This document shows positions 1 through 10,926 of a DNA stretch of 64,000 nt, piece after piece (within the stretch, counting starts at the first letter, position 1; each line of letters starts with the position of its first letter). The translations under genes and the position numbers were made by a program. The notes beneath the pieces were generated by a model, which saw only the letters and a program-made list of their open reading frames with translations, was not told the DNA's origin and ran no database searches. Where the stretch lies: NCBI GenBank assembly GCA_028023455.1, contig JAQFVV010012477.1, positions 4,357,365 through 4,421,364 on the forward strand, given 5' to 3'. Source of the DNA: Epiperipatus broadwayi (lineage: Eukaryota; Onychophora; Udeonychophora; Euonychophora; Peripatidae).

Positions 1-169
1 GATTTTTTAAAAAAAAAAAATCATATATATGCATGATTTTCTTCACACATCCATTATACCAGCAAACTTTTATTCATTTATATATTTTACAAATAGTCTC
101 ATTTTAAATCTTTTAAATTCTGCAGTTTTGTATAAATTTAGATCATTATAACATGATCTACGTAAATAT

Positions 170-941
170 CTCGTAAATCACCCTCTTTCTTTTAGACCAT
201 TATTATCCTATTGCAGGATGAAGATTGATAATTATTGATTGTTTCAGGATGAAGATTTTTTTCCAAATTTAACTTGGTTATCTAATTCACAATTTTTTTT
301 CTCCATATGGTGTTATCATTTTCATCGATGTATTTTGCATGTAATCTCTTTTTTGATCCGCTTCAATTGTCTGCCATTTCCATTAGCAATAAGTCCAGCC
401 CATGTCCATTTCATTCCAATTTCTTTCTTTGATGTAAACAATATCTGTTTGCTCACTCACTCAAGTATTTCATTTTTATTTTTTTCTTGTTATTCTAAAT
501 GTACATCTCACTATACTTTGTCGAGTGGTCTGAAGTCTCTGTAGTGCTCTTCTATTAAGTGTTCAAGTGTTGGATGATTTATAAGTAAGAACAGGTGAAA
601 TAACTCTATTAAAAACCATAATGTTCAGATACATAGACATATTTTCTTATTTCTCTGCCAAAAGTATACCATGCAAATTTAATTCAACTAATTTTATTAA
701 TTATGTTTTTTGTATTAATAAGGTGATCAGGATATTTGTAGTTGTTGCTGTACAATATATGATTTCAATCATTATTTTCTTTTTTTGAGAAAAGCCATTG
801 AACTTACTTTAATCTTTTTAGTATTTAACTTTAGTCTTACTTTATTACTTTTATATGATAATTTTATCAAAATTTTCTAAAATTCTTAAAATATTATTTG
901 CTAAGATCAATTAAAAATTTCTATATGAGTTAAATAATACA
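170..941 (-). pseudogene. RTE-type LINE, 3' part (RT C-terminus to 3' end), decayed
   Basis: Read on the minus strand, this is the 3' portion of an RTE-type non-LTR retrotransposon. With frameshifts it aligns to the better copy at 20005-21985. Recognisable pieces in order are a relic of the NSYKYLGQIINT block (here NNYKYPDHLINT), a WYTFGREI segment matching WSAFGRN, a PVLTY segment followed by a damaged WTLN, and a WAGLIA segment matching the WAGHIAR motif of the C-terminal region. Stops and frameshifts occur throughout, so it is not coding. An apparent plus-strand open frame at 239-544 is only the antisense of this tail. It continues upstream at 1256-2126 beyond a family A insertion. Confidence 0.7.
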
Positions 942-1255
942 CAGAGGCTAAACTCTCTATACAGTAGTACCTGTCAGTACAAGCTAGGGTAATCAATGGA
1001 TGCAAGGTTTGTGCATAAAATCCCCATCTAGTGCATACTCATCCAATATCCTCAGACTAGTTTCTAGTTTGTAGCATTCATCAGCAAGGAGCCTTGGCTC
1101 TGAGAGCACTGCAGCTAGATCTTAAGATCTAATGCAATCCTTGATCCATTGATTACTCTGAGTTGCACTGAATGACACTACTGTATGGAGAGTTTAACCT
1201 CTGTGTAAACAGCTTGTGTAAGCATAAAGAATGGTGATCATGAGGTGTTTAGTGA
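942..1255 (-). mobile_element. Family A element, fold-back copy 1, inside an RTE LINE
   Basis: This is a copy of a roughly 300-bp repeat seen at least eight times in the window. It starts with a CAGAGG-flanked ACTCTCTATACAGTAGT block and ends with the reverse complement of that block (about 1176-1205). The two ends therefore form an inverted repeat of about 65 bp around a unique centre. The element lies between two halves of an RTE LINE, so it inserted into that LINE. Its minus strand has the hammerhead-like core CUGAUGA...GAAAC-UA-GUC. The strand given is the ribozyme strand. Confidence 0.7.
1041..1100 (-). ncRNA. Hammerhead ribozyme, type I, weakened stem II (family A copy 1)
   Basis: On the minus strand, CUGAUGA, GAAA and the GUC cleavage triplet are intact. 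Stem I forms from UCCUUG with UGAGGA plus a lower CCAA/UUGG helix. Stem III is one C-G pair with a UA loop. Stem II is poorly paired compared with the copy at 42928-42986, so activity is doubtful. Confidence 0.5.
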
Positions 1256-2126
1256 ATTAAATAATGTTTTTGTGCTTACTGTTTTAATCTATTTTTTTTA
1301 TTTTATAAAATTGGTGTAATTAGTTTAAGAGACATAGAGCCATCCTGTCACACACTCTTTTTCCTAGAGTTATGATATAATATAATCATTGCTGTTGCAT
1401 AATGATCCAAATTTCTAATCACTACAAAAATGCTTATAAAGTCAACTGCCTTTTCATAATCTAAAAATCCAAAACATAAAGGCAACATATATTCATTTCC
1501 TTTCAATATGATCCATTGTAAACCACTTTAAATTAAATTTGTTTTTTAATAGCTTGAATCCCATATTTACTATAGATATGTTATATTATCCTGATAAACA
1601 TTTTATATAAAACTGAAGGAAAATTAATAGATCTAATTTCTAATATCTTCATCATCTTTATTAAATATTAATATTATCACTACTGAAATCTTTTAGTCAT
1701 CTAATACATCTTAATCATTTGGACAGTATATAATTTTAGCAGCATTTTTTCTATCTATTCATATGCTTTTTTAAAAATTTCAATAAGAATTCTTTCATTT
1801 TCTGTATTTCTATTTTCTTTATGGATTTTAGTACATGTTTTAATATTTTATTTAAAATACTATCCAATCCAGAAGATGTAATAATTGTAGAAAATTCTTT
1901 GTTTTATTGTTATGATATCATATCTCTTTTTAGTAAAAATTCTAATCTTTTTATTGCTGAAATATGTTGTCTTATAATTTTGAAATCTTTGATCACTTTT
2001 ATGGTTTTCTTTGACAATTCATATTTATATTTTGTTATATAATTAAGGACTCCATCTCATAACATTTAACAGAACTCAAGGTACTCAATTCCTTTTTTAT
2101 TGATCATTTTAATATATATATATATA
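1256..2126 (-). pseudogene. RTE-type LINE, central RT region, decayed
   Basis: The minus strand gives a frameshifted reverse transcriptase relic. Starting near 2115 it reads IEYLEFC, identical to the same block at 20230, then a YKYELSKKT segment matching YNCELARKA, LLKRDMIS matching LLKREMTS, LLKLYT matching LAKLYT, SVLYKMF matching SVLYKIF, and LDYEKAVDF matching VDYKKAFDS, which contains the first catalytic Asp. A damaged match to KGVREGDSISP lies near 1340-1370. The FADD box was not found; it would fall near the family A insertion. The segment is clearly homologous to the plus-strand copy at 20005-21985 and not translatable. Confidence 0.7.
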
Positions 2127-4688
2127 TGTTGAAACTGTAAGATTTCTATTTAAATCTTAGTTTCATCTTAGTTCGTCATCATTCTACCTCTCGCCCCTTT
2201 TTTGTATGGGTTTACATGGATTCTGACCTTGAATATCAGATTAATGCGTAATAATATACAATATCTGTAAAGTGTTTAAATAAATAATTAAATGTTATAT
2301 ATGCGCACATACTCCGATAAGCTTATTTAAAAATAACGCATTGCAAGGTATTATTAAATTGCCGTGCGTAAGTTGTATAAATTTAAATAATCCTATTAAT
2401 TATTCTGATAGGTTTAAATAATATTTTAAATTATAAATAAAATCAATAATTATATTTTAAAATGAAAACATATTATTATTTAGGTCAGATCCAGGTAATA
2501 CTTAAATTATAAAAATAAATAATTCTCAATTAAAATAAAGATGCTTTTAAAATTCCCCTGCTAATTAAAGGCAAGTCATAGCGGGAGGGGGAAAAAGATG
2601 ACAGAGCTAAAAAGGTATTTTTAAACATACAGAAACAAAGAAAAGGTTTGTTAAAAACAACTTTTATAAATTACGTCATGTAAAAGGTAAAATTTGAAAA
2701 GTGGTCAGATTGAAATTCCAACCTGTATAACTATTGCATCCGTGACCTAAAGGGATGTATGGCACAGACCCGAGAGACAGCTGCATGGATGACGTATTGC
2801 TCGATGGATCCCAGAGATAAGGAAAAAGAGAATAAAAAGCCACAACTGATTGTTATTTTTTTTGATCAATGAAAAGTTAGAACCAGAAACGTTAATTCCA
2901 ATTATGCTGTTTATTATATTTCTCACGATCCAAATTTTATATCAAGCAATGCGCCAAGAGTAGGCGCCATGTGATGCTCCTCCGGACTGATGGCTATACA
3001 ATATTAAAATCCCACAAAATGTGATAAACCTAGAATTCTGCTGCTTCCGTTGAATAAATCTTCTCCTAAATGTAACTGCCATTGAACCTGGAAACTCGGA
3101 CTCTCCAAACAGTGTGCACACTTAAATGAACTAAAGGTAACATGATACCCAAGATTAAAATTCGTTTTGGAACTCTAATTGAACTCTATATTTCTAAAAT
3201 ATTAATTTCATTTTAATTTCTGCTATTATGTAATCCTAAAATTAAATCTATTTTCTGTAATAATACTATTTTAAAATGAACCTCGTAAATTACTCTATCT
3301 ATCATTATTCTACTTGGGTATCCAATTTTATTGTATTTGTTAAGATTATATTTCATGCCCACGTGGTTTCCGAGCTGATGTTTTTTTTATATAATTCGTG
3401 GAAGGGCTACCCTCTTCTGCGAATTTAATATCATAACAGTAAATCACATCGGTTAATAGATTTCAGCTCGGGAATCATATAATATTTTTAATATGTTTTA
3501 TAAATACGAGACCTATATTATTAGTTAATGTATTTGTTAATGAGCTATCATTCATGCTAGGTTAGTTAAATCTTAAATAAAGCCATAATGTTAAGAAGAA
3601 AGGGGGGGGGTTAATGATAGTAAATTAAATACTAGTCGTGTGGAGATTGGGGATAGATTTGTATAAATAAATGCGTTTGCATTAGAGTTATGAACTGCGC
3701 TAGTTATTGATACATGAATTTTTATATCGCAGAAATGTAATAGAGGTACTGTCAACATTTTGCTCTCGCACTTAAGGAGCATACAAAATATATAATAGCA
3801 CGGAACCTTGTCACGCGGTCGGGGATGGAAAGGCTACGACCTCATACCGACACCGCGCTCGTGACCACTCCTAAGGGCTCCGACCCGATGTTTGGCCGAC
3901 CCTCTTCATATTCCACTAGTAATTACCTTGTCATGCGGTCGGGGATGGAAAGGCTATGACCCCATACCGATACCGTGCTCATGACAGACCTACAGGGCTC
4001 CGATCCGACGTTTGATCATCCCACCAGCCTCCAACATTTCTTCTGCGATTATTCTTTTAAAAAGCCGATTCTCTTATAGCTCGGCAGTATCCATGCTACC
4101 GCAGGTCACTTTAATAATAATTATAAAGTTTATGCTGGGTCTCACTCCACTCCTCCACATATGTTAATCTTGAATAAAATATTAGAATAAATATTAATAT
4201 TATAAATTAAATAGGATGATAGTTTTGTGAATGAATGCACTCCTCATTAAGATCTCATAACGTGTCTCGTAACATTCCCCACTAAAACATGAGACATGGG
4301 ATGTAATTTATATTGATATCCAGGTAACGTAATATAGTTATCTATGTAAATTAACCGCAATTAAATATTTAAATTATCTATATCCATGTCTGTGTCTGCT
4401 TAATTTTAAATAATAATTAGTATCGCTCATATCAATGGATAGTAGAATATAGTAGTAGTCTGTAAGGTTGAATCATTAATTAGAGTCTCTTGTTTACCTG
4501 ACCACCGGGCCTAGAAAATAGTGCTATTGTTATGGTAGATGCGTTGTCATGTGGGTTTTGTTGTGAATAAATTTACTATGTTCGAATACGGTATCACAGG
4601 CCCTGAACCCACCTGTTATGCCACCATTCGAATGTGGTGGTGGAATTTTGCAACATGTTAACAAGGCATACGTAATCTTACTGTTACA
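2127..4688. mobile_element. 2.56-kb insertion of unknown class with TG...CA ends, nested in an RTE LINE
   Basis: The flanking sequences are adjacent parts of one RTE LINE: the RT N-terminal linker resumes on each side. This interval is therefore an insertion. Its left end reads TGTTGAAACTGTAAGATT and its right end, reverse-complemented, reads TGTAACAGTAAGATTACG, so the ends are similar inverted repeats and the whole runs TG...CA. ATATAT lies on both sides, but in AT-rich sequence this cannot be called a target duplication with confidence. The interior has a richer base composition than its surroundings, includes a 120-bp tandem duplication, and has no recognisable coding sequence. It could be a non-autonomous LTR element, a large MITE, or something else. 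Confidence 0.5.
3804..4020. repeat. Two tandem copies of a 120-bp GC-richer unit
   Basis: A unit beginning ACCTTGTCACGCGGTCGGGG at 3805 recurs at 3925, giving a period of 120 bp. The second copy is shortened at its end. Both contain GGGATGGAAAGGCTA, a CATACCGA block and GGGCTCCGA. The copies differ by scattered C/T changes, including C to T at CpG positions. This is among the GC-richest sequence in the window and sits inside the 2127-4688 insertion. No RNA gene family was recognised. Confidence 0.75.
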
Positions 4689-5290
4689 ATATATAAAAAA
4701 ATTCATTCTCTTATCCCAGTTAGAAATTTAGTCCCTAATTTCTGATTTTTTGTATCAGTTGTTTTATTGCAGTTCTTAGTAGAGTATTAGTTATCTTCTT
4801 ATTGATCTCAGTTAAGTTTAAACTATATTCAAAGTCTTTTAATATTTTAAAATAATTAGCAAGTTCTAGTTTAAATTCATTGGAGTGTTTTGGAGAATTA
4901 GGAATATCAACTGATAATATTGTCTTTTTTACTTCAGCTTTCTAATTTTGTATTAGTGCATTTATTACATCTGATGTATTACTGATCGTTTCTTGCATTA
5001 TATCTTTTAAAAATATTACAATTTTGAATTATATATTTTCTGAAAGTCAAAATATGATCCAATTATGATAGCCTTTTATTTGAATGTTTCCATGCCAATT
5101 TCAATTTTGAATTTTATTTTTTTTTTTAAAAAAGGGCAGTATAAAAGATAATTTTTTTTTTTCTGATTCCATAAATTTGTATTTTCTGTCATTTTAATTA
5201 TCGTAGCCAAATTTATCTCAACACATCATTTTCAATCTTTTTCTGACTCTAGCATTAAAGTTTTCCGGGGCAATTTTAAAATGTTGCTTA
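4689..5290 (-). pseudogene. RTE-type LINE, endonuclease and linker region, decayed
   Basis: The minus strand reads from 5' to 3' an FNARV segment (the GDFNA endonuclease motif), KFGYDN.NDR, then an LDHILTFR segment matching the N-IDYIL block at the end of RTE apurinic-type endonucleases. These are followed by a linker whose KDFEYSLNLTEINKKITNTL matches VDFEHDSDLNDINRKITDTL of the copy at 20005-21985. It is interrupted by stops. The rest of the element resumes at 2126 after the 2.56-kb insertion. Sequence upstream of about 5290 is not recognised, so the 5' end is missing or too decayed to see. Confidence 0.6.
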
Positions 5291-5542
5291 CTGTGATCAA
5301 AACATATATAAAATTGATAAATATTTTAAAATAAATAATTAAAAATGATTAATATTCACATTCCCAGTTTTAGTAGTCAAGGCAATCTTCTTTATATACG
5401 AACAGAACCAATAATAAAATGATTCATATTTTTGTTATTGTATTGTCAAATATTGAAGTGGTAGTGTATTATTCACTATAACAGTTTTTACTACCTGAAA
5501 ACAATTGTATTATATATATATATATATTCATGTTGTGAAGTA

Positions 5543-6429
5543 CACCTGGGTCTCATTTTATGCGGATTATTTTAATCTGATTTTGAAGTTATGCGATTCA
5601 TGTTTCTTCTTAATATCTTTCATATTTCACTATATTTATTAGATATCAAAAAATTTAAATTATTAATAACTTATTTTGACTTGAAATACTTTTTTTTTTT
5701 TCAAAAATATAACGTTATATTAGCAGCTAATGTTAATATGGCCTGAAGCCATATTTAGAATATTAGCTTCTATGTAAATAACCTACTTATACTAATGAGT
5801 AAGTAATAATAATATATTTATATGTACATATAATCGCAATAAATATTCAAAAATTTTAAACTTTTAAAACATATTTTATTAATTATAACAGAAATAAATA
5901 ATTTTTTAGATTTTTAAAATAAATAATAATGAAGATTTTATTGATTTTATAAACTGAAAATAATCTTTCTAATGATAATCTATATGTTTTGATTACATCT
6001 CATTTTTTTAATATAAAAACAATTAACACAGCTCAAGACTAAAAATGGTGCTAGTTGTATGTCACATGACAAATCTGATTTCTTAACATTTCACAAACGA
6101 ACGCATATTATCAAATAGCCAAATAACCACTAATGATTAAAATATATATGAAAAAATGTAAAATTAAATACTGTAGTTAATAAAAAAAGTTTGTCTTGTA
6201 TTATTTTTTTTCAAATATTTGAAATTTTTTATTAATCATACTTTATTTCCTTATTTTTTTAATGCAAATTTTAAAGTAATTTTTCCTTCTTGCTTTGCTT
6301 TTATGCAAATTCTGAAAATTACAATCCCTATCTTGCATTTTTCGAGGTAAGTTAAGTCTATTTTTGTGCGATTTCTTTTGTGCGTGTTTTCTGAGGAACC
6401 TATCTACTGCATAAAACGAGACCCAGGTG
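5543..6429. mobile_element. Tigger/pogo-like non-autonomous DNA transposon, 887 bp
   Basis: Terminal inverted repeats CACCTGGGTCTCATTTTATG (left) and CTGCATAAAACGAGACCCAG followed by GTG (right) are flanked by TA on both sides (5541-5542 and 6430-6431). The design, including the CTCGTTTTATGC segment and a right subterminal GAGGAACCTAT followed by GCATAAAACGAG, resembles pogo/Tigger elements, whose termini carry a CCTCGTTTTAT-type block and whose target site is TA. The interior has no transposase frame and is very AT-rich. An internal imperfect hairpin lies near 5715-5775. The class is inferred from the ends only. Confidence 0.65.
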
Positions 6430-6904
6430 TACTTGGATTAAATATAGATTGTTTAAATGTTTATTATAATGTTAACAAAGAAATAAAAAATTTCTTTACT
6501 TTGTTAAATAAAAAATCAATCAGTTTAATAAACAATTTACAATAAATAATTAAATTGATTAATATTTACACTTTCTGCCTTAAATATTCAAGATAAACTC
6601 TTTTATATGCAAACAAAAAAATCAATAAATTGTTGATATTAAAGTAGGAGAATATATTATTTATTATAAGAGCAGGATTGTGAAATGATTGAGCTAAGGT
6701 GAAATATGCACTAAGATATGAATAAAATTAAAAAATATATAATTCATCTACTTTTTCATTGGGTCACAAATCTAAATTATTTACAATTCCTATCTTTTAT
6801 TAAGTTGAATAAATACTACTTCACTATATCTGATATACCATTAATATCCACAATATTGTTCATTCCTTTTTCCTGTATAATTTACAACAACAATAAAAAA
6901 AATT
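6430..6904. other. AT-rich stretch without recognised content
   Basis: No gene, repeat family or strong structure was recognised. A short open frame at 6718-6924 has no recognisable domain and composition expected of AT-rich noise. Confidence 0.5.
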
Positions 6905-7600
6905 ACATAAATCAGCTAATATAAATATATATTAATCATATATACAAAGCTTTTTTCAGCACATGATTTAGTGCTCTTTTCAAATGTTAAACTATTATTA
7001 TATTAATAAATTATCACATATACAACACCATCTAGTGTTCCACAATAAACAAAACAACAACTATAACACAAATAGAACATTAGTTAAATAGAATAAGAAT
7101 TTTATACAGTGACCCAATATAACTTCAAAAAAACAAAACAAAAACAACAACAATTGACTATATAACATAAAAATAATTAAATACATGTATTGTAAATCTT
7201 CATATACATTGACTTACATAATTTTTCATTCTTTTCCAATTGACCACTTGTTAACTAAATTAGTTTTGTAAATATTCATACAATTATTTAAATTATGTTT
7301 AATGTAATATGTTTCATATTTGTATCTACTCTTTTGATTTCTAATATAATTTAAAGGTTTAATATTTTTATAGCGTCTATTTTATGTCCATATGTTAAGT
7401 AATGAACATATAAGGTAGATCAATCATCTCATCTATTAATTGTATTGCTACATTCAAATCATATTGCAAAAGTCACAATTAATTTTATATATGAATCCTT
7501 TTTTTTGTATTTTATATTATCTCTTAATTAATAATTACCTACTAATTTATCCAGACTTTTGCTATTCAACTATCCAATATTTAGCAATATGCTTATTAAT
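6905..7600 (-). repeat. Left inverted terminal copy of the Penelope-like element
   Basis: This matches the reverse complement of about 9150-9850 over its whole length with many small differences. It includes the tail of the GIY-YIG region: the minus strand reads a GTTGAATAGCAAAAGT block, then a CATATGGACATAAAATAGA block corresponding to the GH(K)ID motif. Truncation near 7600 leaves it without the reverse transcriptase. Confidence 0.65.
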
Positions 7601-7749
7601 ATAATTTTTGTTTTTTTATCAATGTATCATAAATTTTGGGATAATATGAACCTGGATGTTAAATAAATCTTGGATCAAAATTTCATAACTTATTATTAAT
7701 GATAAACAATTTTATAAATATATAAGCTATAATTAGAAATAACAGGATA

Positions 7750-9545
7750 ATTTTATAAATTTAACATCATTTAAACTTCCTAAAAAACAAAATATTTTGC
7801 TAAGTAAAGGACTGTTATTCATACCTATAACTGATAATAATATTAATATGATTATTACTAATATCTAATTAGCTAATATTTCAGTAGATGATAAAAATAA
7901 AATAAAATGTTTACTAAATAAATTGTATGAAAAGAAAATTACAAATAAAGACTTAAATATAGAAGTATTATTAACAATATTAAGGATATTTGCAATATTG
8001 AGAGGATTACTATTTGTGAAGAAGATAAAGACAATAGATTTGTTATTAAGTATTATAAAAATTATGTGGATAAAATAAAGTATGAAATAAATAAAAGATA
8101 TAATAATTTGCTAAAAGATCCTACTATTAATATAAAAAACCAAAATGAAATATAAAATTATAATTTAATATAAATTATTGTATCCTTCTTCTTATGAAAA
8201 CCCATATCTTTTTACAAAGATTAAAATTCATAAAAATAATAATGCATTAGGATATGGAGAATTTTCTATAAAAAATATAGATAGAATTATTAACAAATTA
8301 AGTAGTATAAAATTCATTAGACATCAAAGTATTTTAACAATGAATCTTGAAAAAATGCATCCAAGCATTTCCAGACTTAAAAGTATAGAAATATTAATAA
8401 AAAATTTAAATCAATATATAAATGATATAAATATAATAAATATTATAAAAAAGGGTTTAATATTAATAAATAAGTTTATATTTTAAATATAATAATGAAT
8501 TTTGGAATATACACAAAGGATGGGTTAAAAGTTGTAGGTTAATGACATCAATATTTGTAAATGAATTAGAAAGTATTATAATTAAAAAAATGAATAATTA
8601 GTCAAGAAATAATTCATTATTCTAGATATGTGGATGATATTTTAATTATTGGTAATAAAAGAGCTATGAATAATATTTATAAAGATTTTAATGACAATAT
8701 TTATAATATTAAGTTTACAAAAATAGAATTTAAAGATAAAATTAAATATTTATATATAAATATGCACATAAATAATGATAATAATATTGTATTAAAACAT
8801 TTTATTAAAGAAGATAAATTAAGAAAAATTATTCACATACATTCACACAAGCATGGGTACAAAAGATAGCAGTTATTAAAAATTTTAAATATAGAAATAA
8901 TAAATACAGTCAAAAATGTAGCTCATTTTACAAAAGAATCATGTTATTAAATTATATAAAAATTATGGATACAATCCTAAAATTATTAAAAATATACTTT
9001 TCTAATTCTAAGAAATTGTGATAGATGATAGCATGTCTATGCAAAACAATTTTAATGATGATAATAACTATAGTTCAAATAATAATGGACCAAGATTTCA
9101 TATTATCCTAGAAAAAACAAAAATTATATTGATAAGCATATAAATATTGAATGATTGAATAGCAAAAGTGAATACATTAATAGATAATTATAAATTAAGG
9201 AATAATATATCATACAAAAAGGAATAGTATATAAAATTAATTGTGTATTTTGCAATATAATTTACTACAGTCATACAGGGAAACAGAAGTAAGGGCCAAA
9301 GAACATAACAATGCAATTATTAGACAAGATGATTGATCTGCTTTATACCTTTTACTTAACATGTGGACATAAAATAGATGTTATTAAAATATTAAAATTT
9401 TAAATTATATTGAAAATTCAAAGAGAAGACAAATATATGAAACATATTACATTAAAGATAACTTAAATAATTGTATGAATATTTATAAAACTTCAATAAA
9501 TTTAGTTAATTGGTCAATTGGAAGTGAATGGAAAATTCTGTAAGA
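7750..9545 (+). pseudogene. Penelope-like RT plus GIY-YIG endonuclease, decayed
   Basis: The reading frame is broken by many stops and shifts, but the order is clear. Near 7770-7850 it reads LLSKGLLFIPIT, like the LxxGLxFxPT block upstream of Penelope RT. At 8178-8486 a frame contains the KIHK motif and a MNLEKMHPSI segment corresponding to the first catalytic block. At about 8610-8865 a frame contains SRYVDDILIIG, the YxDD-type active site, then KFTKIEF and a DI-like block. From about 9215 a GIVYKINCVFCNIIYYSHTG segment matches the GIY-YIG domain, with CGHKID about 40 residues later. Penelope enzymes join RT with GIY-YIG endonuclease to prime on nicked DNA. This copy cannot be active. Confidence 0.7.
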
Positions 9546-9850
9546 CAATGTATATAAAGTTGTTGTATAATGAATGTATTAATTGTTTTGTATATTGTTA
9601 TGTTATATGATCAATTTTTTTTGAAGATATATTGCATCACTGCATGAAAGTCTTATTCTATTTTACTAATGTTATATTTTTGTTATAGTTGTTGTTTTAC
9701 TTTTATTATGGAACCCTAGATGGTGTTGCATATGTGATAATTCACCAACATAATAATAGATTATTAATATTTGAAAAGGGCACTGAACCATGTGCTGAAA
9801 GAGACTTTTTAAATATGATTAATATATAATTATATTAGCTGTTTTATATT

Positions 9851-10848
9851 ATTATTATTTTTTTGTTGATGTAATTTATTTCAAGTAACAGCATATTGGA
9901 ATTCATTATTTCCATTTTTGATTTTATTTATAATAAATCTCACTTCATTTGTGCTTTCAATATTTGTTTTTTTTTATAGTAATGCACATGTCCATTTTTT
10001 GAAACTAATTGTCTCCATCTTTTCTTCTAAATTCACGAAGTTCAACAATATCTTTCTCCACTTGAAGGCCATCTGTGATTGTAGGTAGCTAAATAGAAAA
10101 TCATTATCAGATGAAACCTTGGGCTTACAATCAGTAGATTCTTAGCATCATTTACTTTCATTATCAATTGCTGTCTTCATTAAAAATTTTACATCCTCCA
10201 AGGAATAAGACCATTATGATTAAAATATCTAAAAAGACCATTTATTCATTCTGCCTTCAAGAAAACTCAACTTTAGACAACTAAGAAAAAACCATTGTTT
10301 TTTTTGGTCTTAAACACAAAGTTAAATGCCAGTAAACTTAACATGTTAACTGATTATATCTTGGTGAACAATACATCCAGGTTCACTTACCATGTGATTA
10401 ACTACATAATAATAATGACTATAGTGTTAAGAATGTAACAAGTTGACATTAGGAATTTGCATTTCTCAATTCTTTTAAAATCTCAAAAAGATAAGATTTT
10501 TGTATCAGTTAACAGAAAACATCTTTCTGTGACATCTCTAATTCTGAATATCTTCTTCTTCCTTTTCTTTTTTTAAAAAAATATAAAATGATTATGTCAC
10601 AAATTTTATTGGCTTTCTCACCTTTTTATTTTTACTTTTAAAAATTCTTTAGTTAATGTTATTGGTACTGCACGAGTTATTTTGTTTTGTATTTTTTATT
10701 ACATTATAATCTTTTATAGAATTTTTCCACCTATTCAACAATGTTTTATTTATTTACATTCTATTTCATTTGCTTAAATTTATATATAAACTTTTGCTTT
10801 ATGAATTCTTTCCACAGCCTTTTGCATTTTTTCTTCTATGTCATTTTT
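9851..10848. other. No recognised gene; AT-rich with a pyrimidine-rich plus strand
   Basis: The segment 9980-10440 is slightly less AT-rich and the minus strand shows short open stretches broken by stops, but no family was recognised. The remainder is simple AT-rich sequence. Confidence 0.4.
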
Positions 10849-10926
10849 ATTATATATATATATATATATTATCACATATGAGCATTTATATTATATATAT
10901 ATATATATATTATCACATCTGAGCAT
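10849..10926. repeat. TA microsatellites within a short tandem duplication
   Basis: A unit of about 40 bp, an (AT)n tract followed by TTATCACATNTGAGCATT, occurs twice in a row. The duplication carries its own TA tract, so the two tracts are copies and not independent microsatellites. Confidence 0.7.

Larger units (their letters stand above)
6905..9850 (+). mobile_element. Penelope-like element with inverted terminal copy
   Basis: The plus-strand body from about 7750 encodes relics of a Penelope-type reverse transcriptase and a C-terminal GIY-YIG domain. The 3' segment (about 9150-9850) is present a second time in opposite orientation at about 6905-7600. Shared landmarks are the CTAGATGGTGTTG block with its CATATGTGATAATT extension, the GAAAAGNGCACT block, and CATGTGCTGAAA near the outer ends. 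Penelope-like elements are known to occur with partial second copies in direct or inverted orientation, often called pLTRs, and this arrangement fits. The left arm lacks about 45 nt present in the right arm near 9270-9315. The outer boundaries are approximate. Confidence 0.65.

Noticed and set aside
239-544. 101-codon plus-strand frame
   Set aside because: It is the antisense of a decayed RTE C-terminal region that aligns on the minus strand.
3804-4020. 5S rRNA or snRNA genes in tandem
   Set aside because: The 120-bp period is suggestive, but the sequence does not contain the 5S internal control region or any snRNA signature I recognise.
9760-9815. Hammerhead ribozyme in the Penelope-like terminal repeat
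   Set aside because: CACTGAACCATGTGCTGAAA has partial core resemblance, but CUGAUGA is absent in both copies and no stem I could be drawn.
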